Source of the DNA: Gracilaria gracilis
Lineage: Eukaryota; Rhodophyta; Florideophyceae; Gracilariales; Gracilariaceae
Direction: 5' to 3'
DNA: 64,000 nucleotides
Assembly (NCBI GenBank): GCA_030374805.1
Contig: JARGSG010000144.1
Location: 1 to 64,000 of the forward strand
The notes below the pieces were generated by a model. That model was not told where the DNA came from and did not search any database. It worked only from the letters and a program-made list of their open reading frames with translations. The stretch's first letter is position 1; each line of letters opens with the position of its first letter. A program made the translations under genes and the position numbers. Shown piece by piece: positions 21,434-34,166 of this stretch.

Positions 21434-23575
21434 TTACTGTCGTTTTCCCCGGCGTTGCATGGTTGGCCCGAAAACATCCTGGTTGTTGCTCTGCTTCGCC
21501 TGAAGTAAGGCGGCACGTGCTGCCGGTGCCACATTAGGGCACACCGTAGCCAGATGGTGGGGTGATAGGCACAGCCAGCAGAGGAAGTTTCCTGTGGCGG
21601 GATCTCGGATTGCCATGGACAGCGAGCGTTGGCCGGGCGGTGGTCCAGAAACCGTGGATGGGATGCCAAGGGTCGTGCGGTATGTACTCTGTTGGCCTTT
21701 TGGCGTATACTGAGGTACTGCCTACACGTGCTCACCAGCGATCGGTTCTGACGTCATCGTCGGCGGACCACTCGGCGTCGACGGGACTGTGGTTGACCAG
21801 TTGGACGGTGTCGAGACCCCATTGTGGTAGCCCATTCCAACTATGTTATACCCCGTACCTGCCGGCGTTGCTCCCAGTGCCGTCTCCTCTGAGGAGTAGT
21901 CCACCTCCAATACCTTTCGTCGTGCCTTGTCTTTCGTCCTTAACGGCTTAGGTGTCGAGGCCGAAGGTCTCTTTCCAGCTCGGTGTGTATCCCCTAAAGC
22001 TTGTGCATATCGAGCGAGTCCGTTCTAGTCCACTTTCCGGTTGGTTGCCAAGTAGTTCCTCACTTGGGTTTTTATGGACTGGTCAACGTTATCGGCCAGC
22101 ATTGACTTCAGCCTGGTAGTGGTGAATAAATTACCGCATCTGGAGGCCATTGCGAACAATGAATTCGCGAATTCCGTCTCGGTTTGTCCGGACATCTGAC
22201 GGTAGTTGAGAACTTTTCCGTACGCTTCTTGGATGACCTCATCAGTTGCATATGTCTCCAATAGGTAATTCACCACCTGTGGGTAGGAACTTAACATTTC
22301 CGTCTGGTGTTCGTCCACCATCATAGTACTTCCTTGCATCCTGCTGTGCAGCAGTGTTGCCGCTTGTCCTTTGAGGTAGAACTGAAACAGCCACATGTAT
22401 GCGCCTTCCGAAAACCCATTCTGGTCACATGCGACCTTAAACCTCTGTAGGAAGTCTATGATCGCAATAGGGTCGTCCCCGCTGAAGGTCGTATCTCCCA
22501 TTTGGAAAATAAGCCGCTTGTGCTGCTTAGTTATTTTCTGAGCCACTAAACTAGTGTACTCAGAGCTTCTGTTCACTAACCTATAGGTTCTATAGTCAAC
22601 CGCTTTGGTGAAGAGATCATTGAGCGGTTGCCTCACCTGCAGGTCATTGTCCGTATCCGTATCGGTTTCTGAGTCCGACTTCTCATACCGTTTGGCTTTC
22701 ATTTTTCGGGATTTCTTGGCCTTTCGGTTGTTTTTCTTCCTGTTCCTTCTACCTCGACGGCCATCGTCATGCGACGAGTCCGAATCAGGGTCGGAGCTCG
22801 AAGAGTCCGGGTAAGACCCATGGCCCTTCTTCTTCTTCCTATTTTTCTTCTTCTTACCTTTTGGTCTTCGTCGCGGCTCATCCTCCGCGTCAGACGAATC
22901 ACCACCACCAGGACTCCTCTTCCTGTCTTCCTGTATGGCTCTACCCGTTGGTTCCGGGAGGTATATAATCCTCGGGCCCTCACCCCTGTGAGGGTCTGCC
23001 CTTTCCGGATGGGGGTCAATTAGCTTCTCACCAATCGGTCTAAAAAGGAAGATTGGGGTGGCCCGTCTTCGTCGCTGTATAGAACTGAGGGTTTCCCGTA
23101 CCGATTGGTGTTTTAACCGGCGTGGCTGAGATGTTCTGTAGTGGCACCACTTGGTGCTCCTTCAGTGACTCTTGCACCATTTGGTCTATGTATTCCCGAG
23201 CGTCCTGCTCGATGAAATGCAACACCAATGCGGGCATCTTGTCGGATAGTTCCACTGCAGCTCTGTCTGCAACCATACGGGTGATCGCCTCCAGGTTCAG
23301 ACGTTACACTACTATCGTATGTTTCTCGTCATTTAATACCACGGGGTCAGTATCGGCGCTAGCCTCCGACGGTACCGGAGGCTGATACAGTACCGATTGG
23401 TTCGCCGGGGGAGCGGCCTCTATAGCCCTCGGCTCCTCGTCATTGGCGTGGACCATGGTGGAATTATGACGTAATAATTCCTCGGGGTTATCTAGGATGG
23501 GCCTAGCGTATGAGGAGGGGTCCCCCCTGATCCTCGGCTAGATGATCCTCTGGTTCGAACAGGGTTCGTAGACAT
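21434..23575 (-). pseudogene. gag: gag of B, broken
   Basis: Starts MSTNPVRTRG at 23575. The best-preserved part (22025-22702) is a basic Ser/Asp-rich segment followed by a retrotransposon gag domain with DDPIAIIDFLQRF, aligned with A's DDPILVLDFLSRF. The zinc knuckle CWLCLSPHHLATVC (C-x2-C-x4-H-x4-C) lies near 21540-21590. In-frame stops fall at 22025, 21722 and 21434. The 5' third also has a stop near 23304 and at least two frameshifts. The first 0.5 kb codes for a Pro/Glu-rich segment and a helical segment (MVADRAAVELSDKMP). Confidence 0.85.
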
Positions 23576-23699
23576 ATCCAATTGGTCAATTGATGATTAA
23601 CTAAATCGCTTTCCAGTGATACTCAAACTCCGATCGGTATTCTAATTCCACTTCCTTCCTTTCAAAACTTCTTTTCGGGCCAATTGGTGATTCCACAAT

Positions 23700-23717
23700 T
23701 TCTAGGTCGGGAGACCA
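23700..23717 (-). promoter_or_regulatory. Primer-binding site of B
   Basis: On the minus strand TGGTCTCCCGACCTAGAA begins three bases after the 5' LTR. It differs at one base from the A2 site, so both families appear to use the same tRNA primer. Confidence 0.85.
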
Positions 23718-23720
23718 AAA

Positions 23721-24225
23721 TGTGGTACAACAACAGGAGCTGTGTCCAATTGGGTAGTTCGTGTGGACGCGTGGCTAGGGAGCGCGCGTGGGCTCGACCT
23801 AGAATGCAGGATAAAGGATACCGAGGGGTGTGTGGCAGCACCTACCACTGGGGGCTCGAGATAGCAGCTGGCTAGACCGTAACCACTAGGTAGATCCGGT
23901 GGACGGCGCGCAGCGTGCTAGTAAAGCCTGAATAGTCCTAGCTAAATTACGAGGTTGACTGTAGAAACCAGGTGGATGTAAACTTAGCCAAAAGTTGCTT
24001 AACTTTACAATATAGCGAGGGAGGGGGCGCCACGATCACCTTAAGGGTGAGCGGGGCTCGACCTCCAGTGTGGCATCGACGTCGGCCACGTTGAGGTGCC
24101 ATCTGCCGAGTGCACCTCAGAAAATATCTACTCTATCTGCTACTGTAGTTTCTATACTATCGGTCTATCCACCTATTCCATTAAAGGTCGGACACCCACG
24201 TGGCAACTCCGCTCACTGTACCACA
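23721..24225 (-). repeat. 5' LTR of B
   Basis: From TGTGGTACAACAAC to CTGTACCACA on the plus strand, with a perfect 9-base terminal inverted repeat. It is followed by the flank GAGGAGCG. Confidence 0.92.
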
Positions 24226-25189
24226 GAGGAGCGTAACACGTTGAAAGAGGTACACACCGACGTGCAAAAAATGTACTGAACTTGTTAGAAGGACACCGTT
24301 CAAAGTTATCGATTTAGATTTCTAACGCTGGCTTAACAAGCTTTCTTTCGATAGCGTTTGTTTTCCTTTTCAAATTTCAATCGAAACTTCAATATCTTCT
24401 TATACTGTTCTTGAACATATCGAAATATTAGTAATGTTATAGACTTTAATACTTCAAGTTCCATAATCCTCTACATAAACGTGAACTGAATAAAGTAATG
24501 GAAAACCAAAGACAAGTTACACTACGATTGTTAACTTAAAACCATAATGGTTTCCTACTTTTCTTTCAAAAACTCGTTATTTCGGATTTGGTTATGCCAT
24601 TAAAAATGAGAAGCGAAATGGAAAGAATTTTGTACTGTGAAAATGGTATTCTTCTGAGATCGTAAAGTGAGTTTCGGAGCCTTTGTTTCCTATTCAAGAT
24701 TTCCCGCCGAAATAACGGCGTGGTTGGATCTCATTATTTGAAAATTGCACAACACGGTTTCGGTTGAAATGAAAGTATGTTTCGACAACAAAATTTTATT
24801 ACAACTTTAAAAATCCGATAACCATCTTCCATTCCTCGAATAAAAGCAGTTCTTGCATCTTAGGTTGAAGGGAAAAAAGATAGTGCCCAAAATCATTCTT
24901 TGAATGTGGAATTTGCCATCTGTACTTAGAGTCCCTGGGCACGCTCCGGATGATTTGCTGCTGGGTAGGGTGTGTCCAGTATTCCGAAAACCGCCGCCAT
25001 GATACCATAGGTAAACAATTACAACATTACTGCAGTACTATCTCCGACAAAACCTCATATCTCAGACACAAGTCTGCTCGTCAAGTAGATGACTTCGTCG
25101 CATTATAAAAGCGGAACGAAATGCACAATTTAGTTCTCTGCTTCTCCAAAAGTCCAAGCTGCTCCACTCTCAACATGGGAAGACTTTAA
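24226..25189. other. AT-rich spacer without recognisable genes
   Basis: Low GC. A 69-codon minus-strand frame at 24799-25008 has protein-like composition but no motif I recognise, and I do not call it. Confidence 0.4.
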
Positions 25190-26051
25190 AAAGACTCATC
25201 AACCATCAAACTTCTTAATAAAAAGTTCGAGAAGAAAATATTGACTGGAAACGAAAAACCAAAAGATGTGTGGCAATCAGAAGAAGTACTGCGTAAGCAC
25301 AAGATTGACAATTTCTGAGTGCACTTCAAGAAAAGAAGTAAGCACCTCAAGCGAAAACTTGAAGAAGGTAATTGATCACAATGATTTCAGAATAATTTTA
25401 GTATTTCTATTCTAACATTCTCTTCTTTCCAAAGAGAACTCTGAACATTTAAATAGACGTTGTACCAAATCAGAAGTCAAAAAGCGTCGTAATGTATAAG
25501 ATGATTCGGATGAATATGTACAAATTTCGGAACTCAGTACAAGAATGAAAGGCTCAGAGCTTCTATTGGGGGCAAATGATTTTAAACCTTTATATCTCAT
25601 ATCAGTGTGGTCTGAGCCAATGACCACAATGAACCGGGTTACAGTGGCTATTATGCTTCCTTCTGGTGTAGGACAGGGAGAGTTTGCCATCCATGTCGTA
25701 GACGATGGAGAGTTCCTAGAGCTAAAAGTCCAATGGCCTCAACTTCTTGTTGGCATTGAACTCATGCACAGGAAATGGCCAACAGCTGGAGAAGAGGGTA
25801 CAATTCAACCGTATCATCCCAAAATCGTTGGGTTTTACAATTCTCTGAAAGAATTGAGGCAAAGAAGTTCCGCCAAGGTTAAAGCCGTTGCTCGCATACC
25901 ACTTCCTTTTCGTGTGCAAACATATATGGTGGAAAAATATAACCTGGGTTGGCTGGCAAGCGCTGGAAGAATGGTTTACATTGATTTGCAACAGGCTACT
26001 ATTGAAGCCTACGCCAAGGAAAATGATAATGAGCAGTTCTACGTTTCATAA
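25190..26051 (+). pseudogene. Unknown protein gene with one short intron and nonsense codons
   Basis: The open part (25545-26051, 168 codons) contains GEFAIHVVDDGEFLELKVQWP, LMHRKWP, HPKIVGFY and PLPFRVQTYMVEKYNLGWL, and reads like a folded protein. The same frame continues upstream through a GT-AG intron (25368-25434) into a basic helical exon with FKKRSKHLKRKLEE. In-frame stops (TGA near 25318 and TAA near 25496) and no convincing upstream start make it a pseudogene or a misread exon set. I recognise no family. It may be host-derived or an accessory gene of a DNA transposon. Confidence 0.45.
25368..25434 (+). other. Probable spliceosomal intron, 67 nt
   Basis: Starts GTAATTG, ends in a pyrimidine tract and CCAAAG, with TTCTAAC as a branch-point-like motif about 25 bases before the end. 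Splicing joins two exons in the same reading frame (..LEE|NSEHLNRR..). It is the clearest intron in the window. Confidence 0.5.
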
Positions 26052-26710
26052 AGTGCGACAAAATACATTCTATAAACATATTCATGCATAACATATTATA
26101 TTCTGTGCGTTAGTTTTAGAAAGTTCTAATTATTGTTTCCTTTTCATCTTTAAATTCACTTCTTTCGACTCTAGAATTATAAGAAGACATGGAATCGAGA
26201 TCGGTGGTACAAGTGTCAGAATGAGTAAAAGGACACAATCATATTGAGCCCGTCCATATGTTTTGGCCTTTGAAATCGTAAGATACGATATTGAAATAAA
26301 AATTGGATTTTGTGTTTCTAATAATGTGGAATAAATTTCTAAACTATGCATACTTGTGAAATCTTTTGAAATCTTCGTACGTTTCACACATAAAAAAATG
26401 TTTAGTATGGTTTCGAGGAACATATCCTGAAATATTTTGAAACGCAGTAGATCTTGTTTCGCAAATGTTTAGTATTGGATTTTTATTCTTACGAAAAAAA
26501 CTGAAAGCTTTGTTAGAGAAATAAGGAGCAAACGATTCTGTATATTGTGATATGATTCTGATTTCATTTCTTATTTATTGAGATAAGGTCTTTTATTTTC
26601 CACATTGTATATCTAGGGAAAACCACGACATGATTAACGTCATAGCATATTTGTTTACTCTACCCTACATACTGAAATATATGCTCAAACGCGATTTTCC
26701 CGCAGCTCCA
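26052..26710. other. AT-rich spacer without recognisable genes
   Basis: No coding frame, repeat or RNA gene that I can support. Confidence 0.5.
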
Positions 26711-26755
26711 TGCAAAACAGGTTCATGAAAACAATTTATTCCTCCACTACGTGAA
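26711..26755 (+). repeat. Short dispersed repeat, copy 2, at the broken 5' end of element C
   Basis: From CATGCAAAACAGGTTCATG to TTATTCCTCCACTAC this matches 56613-56655, which in turn is contiguous with the part shared with 11563-11615. Element C's protease sequence starts directly after it, so this is a rearrangement junction. Confidence 0.6.
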
Positions 26756-29700
26756 TTGGAAGGCCCGTCGATACCGGAACGGGAAACCTTAATGGTGGAA
26801 AAAGAAGAATCAGATGTACCCAATGTGGTGTGTCTGATGAAGTATAATAACTATAAAGTTAATGCTTCAGTAAGCTTTCCCAATTACCTACAGGTTCCCG
26901 TTGCGTGTGTACTCGATACCCGCGCCGGTCCGAATGTGCTAAACGCTCGCGTCATACCCGATGCGGTCTTGCGGAACATTCGGCCTGCCCCGACTATCAA
27001 CCCACTGGTGGACGCTAACGAGCGGCCACTGCACCTTAGAGGAATGCTGACCACTGTGGTACAACTTGGAACCTTGAAAAGTGAAGCTCAATTTCTTTGT
27101 GGTGGATCGTCTGGCGACAGACTGTACCCTCGAAACCAACTTTATTGACAGACATGTCAAGGCAATTTTGCCAAGGTCCCGAACGGTCGCTCTCCGTCAA
27201 GGTGGTCGTATTGCCATACTAGATAATACGCAGACCAAAAATGGTTGTCGTTAGAAGCCGAGGTCCAATATACCCACCGAAACGGTCTCAAACAAGATAC
27301 GACCCACCAAATTGGTTTCGATACCGGCTATGACCCAGATGGTAGTGAATGTCTCATGCGCAATTCCAGGATTGGTAATGCTACAGAACCATCCTAGGTT
27401 GGCAGAAAGACATCTCGCTCTGATGGCAAACGGGATTATCGACAACATCCCTAATCAATCCTTCAAGGTGTACTTGAGTAACTTTAGCAATCACATTTTT
27501 AACTTACCCAAGAATAACACGATTGGAATCGCATTGCCGGCACCACAAGGGGTTTTCACGGTCTCAACTAATAAGTTGGGCGACGTCACCACCTCTAAGG
27601 AAGGGGGAGGAACAGATGCGCCATACCCTGCATATGCGCCCCCGTTATCGACAAACACCAAAATGGAACAGAAGATCGCCAATACCTTTAAGGTTGGAGA
27701 TCAGGAAAAGACTATGGAACTGGACCCAGTGCGGAATTGGTGAGAGGAAGTCCAGATCGGTAAGCAGAACCAGGCTCTCCGAGACCCGACCCTCAGTCTC
27801 TTAGAAGAATTTGAACCCATCTGGTCGGGCCGGCTAGGCCAAATACAGGCTACAGAGCACCGAATTGATATGGTGCCCGGCTAGAAACCCATTTACCAGC
27901 AGCCTTACCGAGCAGGTCCGAAAGCCCGTGAGGGTGAGTTTAATGAGGTCAAGAGAATGCTCCATGAAGGTGTCATAGAACCAGCAAATGCGGACTGGGC
28001 CAGCCCTGTTGTTCTCGTCAAAAAGAAAAATGATACCCGTATGCGGTTCTGTGTGGACTACAGAAGACTGAATAGTATGACCATTAGGGATTCGTACCCA
28101 ATACCTAGAATGGACGAGTGTATAGATTCGTTGGGCAACGCCAAGGTCTTTACTACGCTCGATGCCAATTGTGGTTATTGGCAGGTACCTATCAGGGAAT
28201 AAGACAAGGACAAAACTACCTTTACTTGCCAAGCTGGGTTATTCCGCTTTACGCGTATGCCTTTTGGGTTACGCAATGCGCCGACTACCTTTCAGAGGGC
28301 TTTAGATATAATCCTTTCAGAGATGAAGTGGAGAACCGCTCTGGTGTACATCGATGATGTAATCATATATTCCCGAACGGTAGAGGATCACTTTCACCAT
28401 GTTAGGGAAGTCCTAAACCTTTTGATGGAAGCTGAAGTAACACTGAAGCTCCGCAAGTGCGAATTCTTTACCAAAAAGGTAGAATACCTTGATCATATCA
28501 TCAGCCCTGGAAGGTTAGAATTGACGCCGCGGAATATTCTGGCCGTGCAGGAGGCGAAGCCACCAACTTCCCAGACGGAAATCCGATCCTTTCTAGGTTT
28601 GTGCAATGTGTACCGCCGGTTTATCAAGAAATTCGCCAAGATAGCGGCTCCCCTCATCAGGAAGCTGCTGAAAGGCCAACCTACAAGGTTTGAATGTCTT
28701 ACCAATAAGGAGATGGATGCGCTCGAGGCGCTGAATTATGCGCTCTTGACACCTCCCATCTTGGCATTACCCAAAGCTGGTTTACGATACACGTTGGATA
28801 CTGACGCCTCGGACGCCCAAATTGGTTGTTGCCTTATGCAGGAGCAAGAAAACGGCGACAAACTACCTATAGGGTACTGGAGCCGTGCTTTGCACGCTGC
28901 AGAAAAGAACTACACAACAACCGAAAAGGAATGTCTGGCAGTGGTCTGGAGCATGTTGATGCTCCGTCCCTACCTATATGGTGAAAGGTTCACGCTTCGA
29001 ACCGACCATGATGCCCTACGGTGGATACTGGGTCTGGCCGACGCATCAGGCAGACTTGCCCGATGGCGGTTACGACTTTCAGAGTTCGAGTATGACGTAC
29101 AGTACCGTCCAGGTATCAAGCACAATGTCGCAGACGCGATGTCTCGCATTACCACAGATGGTTTGGACACCGAGCCAGTAGAGGATGATATCCCATGCTT
29201 TACCATCTCTACCAACCTTGGTGGTGTTTTTGATACCTTAGAAGGTTACTGGACTTTACCCGAAGAGTATACGTGGTTTAGTGATGCCATCGCTCGGGAA
29301 ATACTCGCCCTCGAGGAAACAGACGTCATGCCAATTACCCGTGAGGAATTCCTGAGAGAGCAAGCAAACGATGTTTATTGCCGCTCTCTCATGGACCAAG
29401 TAGGTATGAAAGACTCGAACTTTGACGTTGACCGAAATGGTTTCCTGGTGAGGCGCGCTCCTCTTGATGGTTCCCTTCAGAGGGTGGTGCCGAAGGTGCT
29501 ACGCCCTCGGGTGCTGTGCCTGGCCCACTACCCAAGGCTATCAGGACACCCTGGAGGTACGAGAATGTACTACACCTTGAGGCAAGGGTACTACTGGCCC
29601 TATATGGCTAATGATATATATACCTTTGTAGGTCAATGCGAATCTTGCGTACGTACCCGTGGAGGTCTCCGTAAGCACAGGAAATACTTGAAGTTATTCC

Positions 29701-31018
29701 TGCAGCGGGTCCTCTCGAGTTCGTTGCAATAGACCTTCTAGGTCCATTACCAGAAACCACAAGGTGGTATCAGTACATCATCGTAATCACCGACAGGTTC
29801 TCGAAGCTCACGCGAGCCATACCCTTGAAGGACACGAAATCTACGACCCTCGCGGTGGCGTTCTTGAACAATTGGATCTACCCGTATGGTGCACCGCTTT
29901 ATCTACTTACCGACAATGGTTCGAACCTGGCTTCGAAGTTCTTTGAAGCTGTTTGTAACCTCTTGGGTATTAAGCACTACTTCACTACTGCATATCATCC
30001 GCAAACGAATGGGCAAGTGGAGCGCCTTAACTGAACACTGATATCTAGGCTGCGAAATTATACGGAAGAACACCAAACTGGTTGGGACGAGCTCGTGCAG
30101 CCTTTGACGTACGCATATAACCTTCAGGTTCATCGAGCAACGCAAACTACGCCGTTCGATCTGATACTGTCAAGACACCCACCAGGTGTTGTTGTTGAAC
30201 GGGACCCATTAGGACAAGAAGCCGCCGGAGCGCTCACACCGTCACAGGTCAAACGGAATACCCTTTTGAGGTTGAGGCGTGCTCTCAAGTATGCCGAAAG
30301 CAAGCTCACAGCATCCCAGAAGCGGTACAAGGAGGACTACGACCGTAAGGTAACCCAAGTGGTAACGGCTACGCCGGGTCAATATGTCTTTATTGACCAC
30401 CCTCCAAAGGGAGCTAAACCACGACCGGGTGATGAAGCCGATGATGAAGCGATTGATAGAGATATCAATTCGAAGCTTCTTCCGAAATCATCGGGACCTT
30501 TCAAGGTAGTTCGAGCAACCGACCACACGGTGACGGTGAACCAAGATGGTGTAGAGAATACGATCTCTATTGACCGAATCACGGTTGCGCCTCGAACGGT
30601 TCAGTCCAGGAAGGAGGGCGGAGAACTCGCGCATGACCCACAAACGGTTGCCCTGAGGACTCAGCCCCGGGAAAACGGGACACCCATCGAGGTTAATGAT
30701 GACGTACAGGGTGACGAGCCAGACTACGTACCACCTGCGAGGATTACAGTTGCTCCTTCAGAGGAAACACCTACCCCTAGTGGTACCGATGCTCATCTAA
30801 ACAAAAGTGGTGAAAGGATACCATCTCAGGTCTCTAATGAGTTCCCAGTAGAACGCCTTGTAGGTCACCGCCGTACCCAAGAAGTTATAAAGTACACAGT
30901 ACGCTGGTATGGCTGGGGCGCTGACAGTGATACCGCCGAGCCACCCTCAGCCATACCACACCACTTCATGGTAAGCTCCTGGAACCGCAAGGGAGAAGAC
31001 ATGCCGAATGATGGGTAA
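26756..31018 (+). pseudogene. pol: pol of C, broken
   Basis: Protease near 26908-26935 reads DTRAGPN, where A and B have DTGAGPN, so the active-site glycine is lost. RT has MRFCVDYRRL and YIDD at 28347-28358. RNase H (DTDASDAQIGCC, LRTDHDALRW) and the integrase HHCC region are in the 491-codon frame 28257-29732. The integrase core continues in another frame (AIDLLGPLP, LLTDNGSNLAS, GQVERLN near 30020) and then 30095-31018 with a GPF module and a terminal chromodomain (YTVRWYGWG near 30900). Lesions: frameshift near 27090, TGA at 27741, TAG near 27882, TAA at 28200, frameshift near 29695, TGA near 30031. Confidence 0.9.
27595..27611 (+). promoter_or_regulatory. Internal polypurine tract at the protease/RT boundary of C
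   Basis: CTAAGGAAGGGGGAGGA occupies the same position as the tracts in A and B. Further similar runs lie at 31040-31055 (just after the pol stop) and 31766-31781. Confidence 0.45.
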
Positions 31019-31912
31019 ACCTTAAGGTGATGCTATCCCCTAAGGAAGGGGGAAAAGCATTGTTATTACTAGTACCAAAAACTGTTCAAACGCTTACCAG
31101 GAAGGTACAACCAGAAGAAGCATTCCGCCAGGGTACGTCCAAGAAGCGGTAGCGCTAAAGATGGAGGCATCGTTATACGCGCGCCATTTCACACGGGCAA
31201 TGCGCGCGCGCGGCACACGCGCGAACCGGAACGGTGGAAACATTCAAAAAATTGTATCTTTTTATTTGTCGAGGTCTATGCGCGCTGTCCGTGGCGCGCC
31301 GTGCCGAGTAACCGATTCGGTTTACACTATTGTGTGTAGGGAGCGAGCAACAGCAACGTCAAAAAATCTAAGTATTTTGACCGTGCCGCGCTCCCGAATC
31401 GGCCATTCTCAGCCTCTGCAACCGCTTGGTTCTCGAGATACAGACCAAAAGGGTTTTCTGCGTTTTCACTACCATATGGAGGAGTAATTCCCAGGCCGAA
31501 TATTTTGATTCGCCTTGCAAGTAACCTCCGGGGTAAAACACCGCACGTGCGCCCATGCATGGTAAGAGGCCATGCAGAACCATCCTGGTACATTGCTGGC
31601 CGCCACGCGCGAGCGCGTGGCACGTCACCTCACCTCACGGGAAGGCGAAACCGCTCGCTGCCCCGCGCGGAGGCGAAGCGGCGTACCATCATGGTGAATC
31701 CATACTACGAGCACGCAAATGTAGCTCCGGATGGAACCAATTTACCCACCGTGGTACGCTGGTCGAAGGAAGGGGGAGGGGAGTTGTTTTCCCGCTTCCT
31801 CCCTCGCCTCGGAATGCACCTCTATGGAAATTGGAACCTAACATGGAAACGCATAACTTTTAACTTTACTGAAAGAGCAATACCAACAGGGATGCAGAAG
31901 GGGAGATAGGAA
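31019..31912 (+). other. Spacer between convergent pol and antisense gene in C
   Basis: This gap is 894 bases against 174 in A and B. It holds two polypurine runs (31040-31055, 31766-31781), a GC-rich CGCGCG-containing patch near 31175-31225 and a perfect 9-base inverted repeat with a 2-base loop at 31602-31621. No convincing gene. The extra length may be an insertion or a family trait. Confidence 0.45.
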
Positions 31913-34166
31913 TCAACCAGATGGGTGAATCGCAAAGTGAGGCCCCGAGGACCCTGCAGCTGAGGATCCCCGACCCGGAGTGGTGTTCTGATGGGCTCCC
32001 GGCCAAGGCTGGAAGAGATGAGCCTCGCCTGGAGCCTGGCTAGGTGCGCTATTATGACACACGGGGGTACTAGTAGGCACGCTGACGCCTGGCATTACGT
32101 CGGGACCCATCCGAGGTGGCGCGCTCGCCTGCGCAACCGACGGAGGTACTGACGACCCGGTGTGGAGTGGAGCCTGCGGAGCGGCGAGAAGGCCGGGGTT
32201 CAGGCTAGCGCCAAATAGGGGATCCTCCAAAGGGTTTGTAGGCGTCGGGCCCATAGCCGTCGCTTCGCTAGGCCTGCCACCTGGTTGGTAGCCATCTGGT
32301 AGAGCTCGACCTGGAACCGGTTCCGGAACTCACGAATTTGGGAAAAGGATCGCATGTACTGTGCTGGACGATGCAGGATGCTTTCCAGAAGGGAAAGAGC
32401 TTCGACCACAGAGGTAGGACCCGTCCGCTGGAAGTTCACCACGTAGGCTTGGCGGACAAGAGCCATTAAATCTGAAATAGCCTGGGAGTCCACCTGAGGG
32501 GGATCAGGCGCCGCAGCCACAGCCATGACCCCCCCGAGGATAGCCCGCGGAGGCCCATCAACCCTTGTGGTACTGAGAAGAAGAGAAGTTACACCAGTAT
32601 GGGCAGGCGTGTTGCGTCCCTCCGGAGCGGGAGTAGGCGCTGAAGTGACCACAGGGTAGCTGCTGGCGATTCTACCACGGTTGTAAATGGTCCGGGACTC
32701 CCTGAAGTCCCTTGATCAGTCGGTGCCCCGGGGTAGCCTTGCTCGACGCGGGGCACGACCTTCCAGGACACGGGATCGAAAACTTCCCACCCCTGCTTGG
32801 GTCCCCACGGAAAACTCTCCACTTGGGTGAGCAAAGACTCCAATTGCTCAATGGAGTAATCCGTACCTGCCACAATGGTTCCGAGTCCGAACTGTTGGAT
32901 GTCGCGAATGACCCTCGGGGGAATGAAGAACATACGACCAGGAGGCTGAACACCATCACGGTAAATCTGGGCTTCGCGAGAACGGCAGTCCCAGTCAATA
33001 CCATCACGGGCAGCCTGCAGAGCCAGGACGGCCACCAGTATGGCCCACTCTGCGAGGGAAATCGACCAAATGAGGTAATACCGATCGTGGTTACGGGTGA
33101 TGTAGCTCCCGAAATAGGCCAATACCGGTGGGGTTGGGACGCTAAGCAACATCGGGACTTCATAGACATTCCACCACTCAGGTCGGGATACATACCATGA
33201 GGTTTTTCCTTTATTAGGTTGAGAGAAGAACTCCACATTGTGGAACCCATGCATGACGCGGTTGAAGCTAGACCGGGTGCGGATGCGAGCCTTGGTGGCG
33301 GCATCCACACCACACCTACGGCGGTTGGTCCAATGGATGGTATTGTACGGACGGTCAAAACACACCAAATGTGGAGAAGCCGCGAGGTATTGCTGTGGAA
33401 GAGATTCATATTGACAGATCTTCACCACCAGACGTCGGTAATAATGGAGCTCCAGTTCGATACGGACGTACGGCAAGTCGCTATGATACAGCGGGGGATT
33501 GAAATACCTCATTGGTGTGTGCCGCTGGCGACTTTCGTAGCACTCCAGCCAACCCTGACGAGGTTGAGATTCCTTATCTCGACCGTGAAGCGTCTGCGGA
33601 ACCGAGCGGAGACGTTCACAGTCCCAACGAAACAAACCCAAGTAGGTATCCAGAGTCGGACGTCGCAAAACGCCGGGAAGCGATGTGTTCCCCGGCGCCA
33701 CGGGCCAGTACCGACGGTACAGCGTCGCTTGCGAAACCATTCTTGGATCGATCCCGAAGGTACCATGTTGGGAAACGTTTCAGTCGGCCGTGCTGAACGT
33801 CTCCAAACCATAATAGGAAATACCAAGAGGAATCTTGGGCTCCGGACCATACGGGTCTTGGATCCCTTCGTGAATCTCTTGAGGATGATGTGAAGAAGAC
33901 TGAACCGGCTGGCTTCGAAAACCTTTTTGGATGCGATTGTGATACAACGCAGCACCCCGAGAACCAGACTTGGCAATGCGGCTTCCGCGGCCGCGCGAAG
34001 GACCGGCACCCGACATGGTGTGATGAGTACCGCGAGGGAGTGGTTGAGACGGCGAGCATTCGACCGCAGGGGTGAACCGAATTGGGTTTTTGTCCACAAT
34101 AGGTGAATCACCAGAGCTGATGCTCAAAACCTCCACCCGTTCGGGGCTCCATGCTGGTTCAACCAT
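31913..34166 (-). pseudogene. Antisense accessory gene (aORF) of C, broken
   Basis: On the minus strand between pol and the 3' LTR. The frame from 34166 (a candidate start also lies near 34015, MSGAGPSRGRG) runs to a TGA at 33780-33782 and, in the same frame, on to 32589. The core after the stop has DPRMVSQATLY, RWDCERL, SDLPYVRIELELHYYRRLV, FDRP...RRRC, VPTPPVLAYFGS and LAEWAILVAVLALQAA, each aligning with B and in part with A. A frameshift near 32650 leads to 32200-32652 with IREFRNRFQVELYQMATNQV, matching B's C-terminal block. Another near 32255 gives a Pro-rich tail ending at 31913. Function unknown. Confidence 0.8.

Larger units (their letters stand above)
13424..24225 (-). mobile_element. 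Ty3/Gypsy chromovirus-like LTR retrotransposon, family B
   Basis: A 10.8-kb element on the minus strand. Its 5' LTR is at 23721-24225 and its 3' LTR at 13424-13928, both 505 bases, with roughly 30 differences by eye (about 6 percent), so it is clearly older than the A copies. The termini TGTGGTACA/TGTACCACA are inverted repeats. The flanks read GAGGT on the left and GAGGA on the right, an imperfect 5-base target duplication. Gene order matches A: gag, pol with chromodomain, then an antisense gene on the opposite (plus) strand next to the 3' LTR. All genes are broken. Confidence 0.92.
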
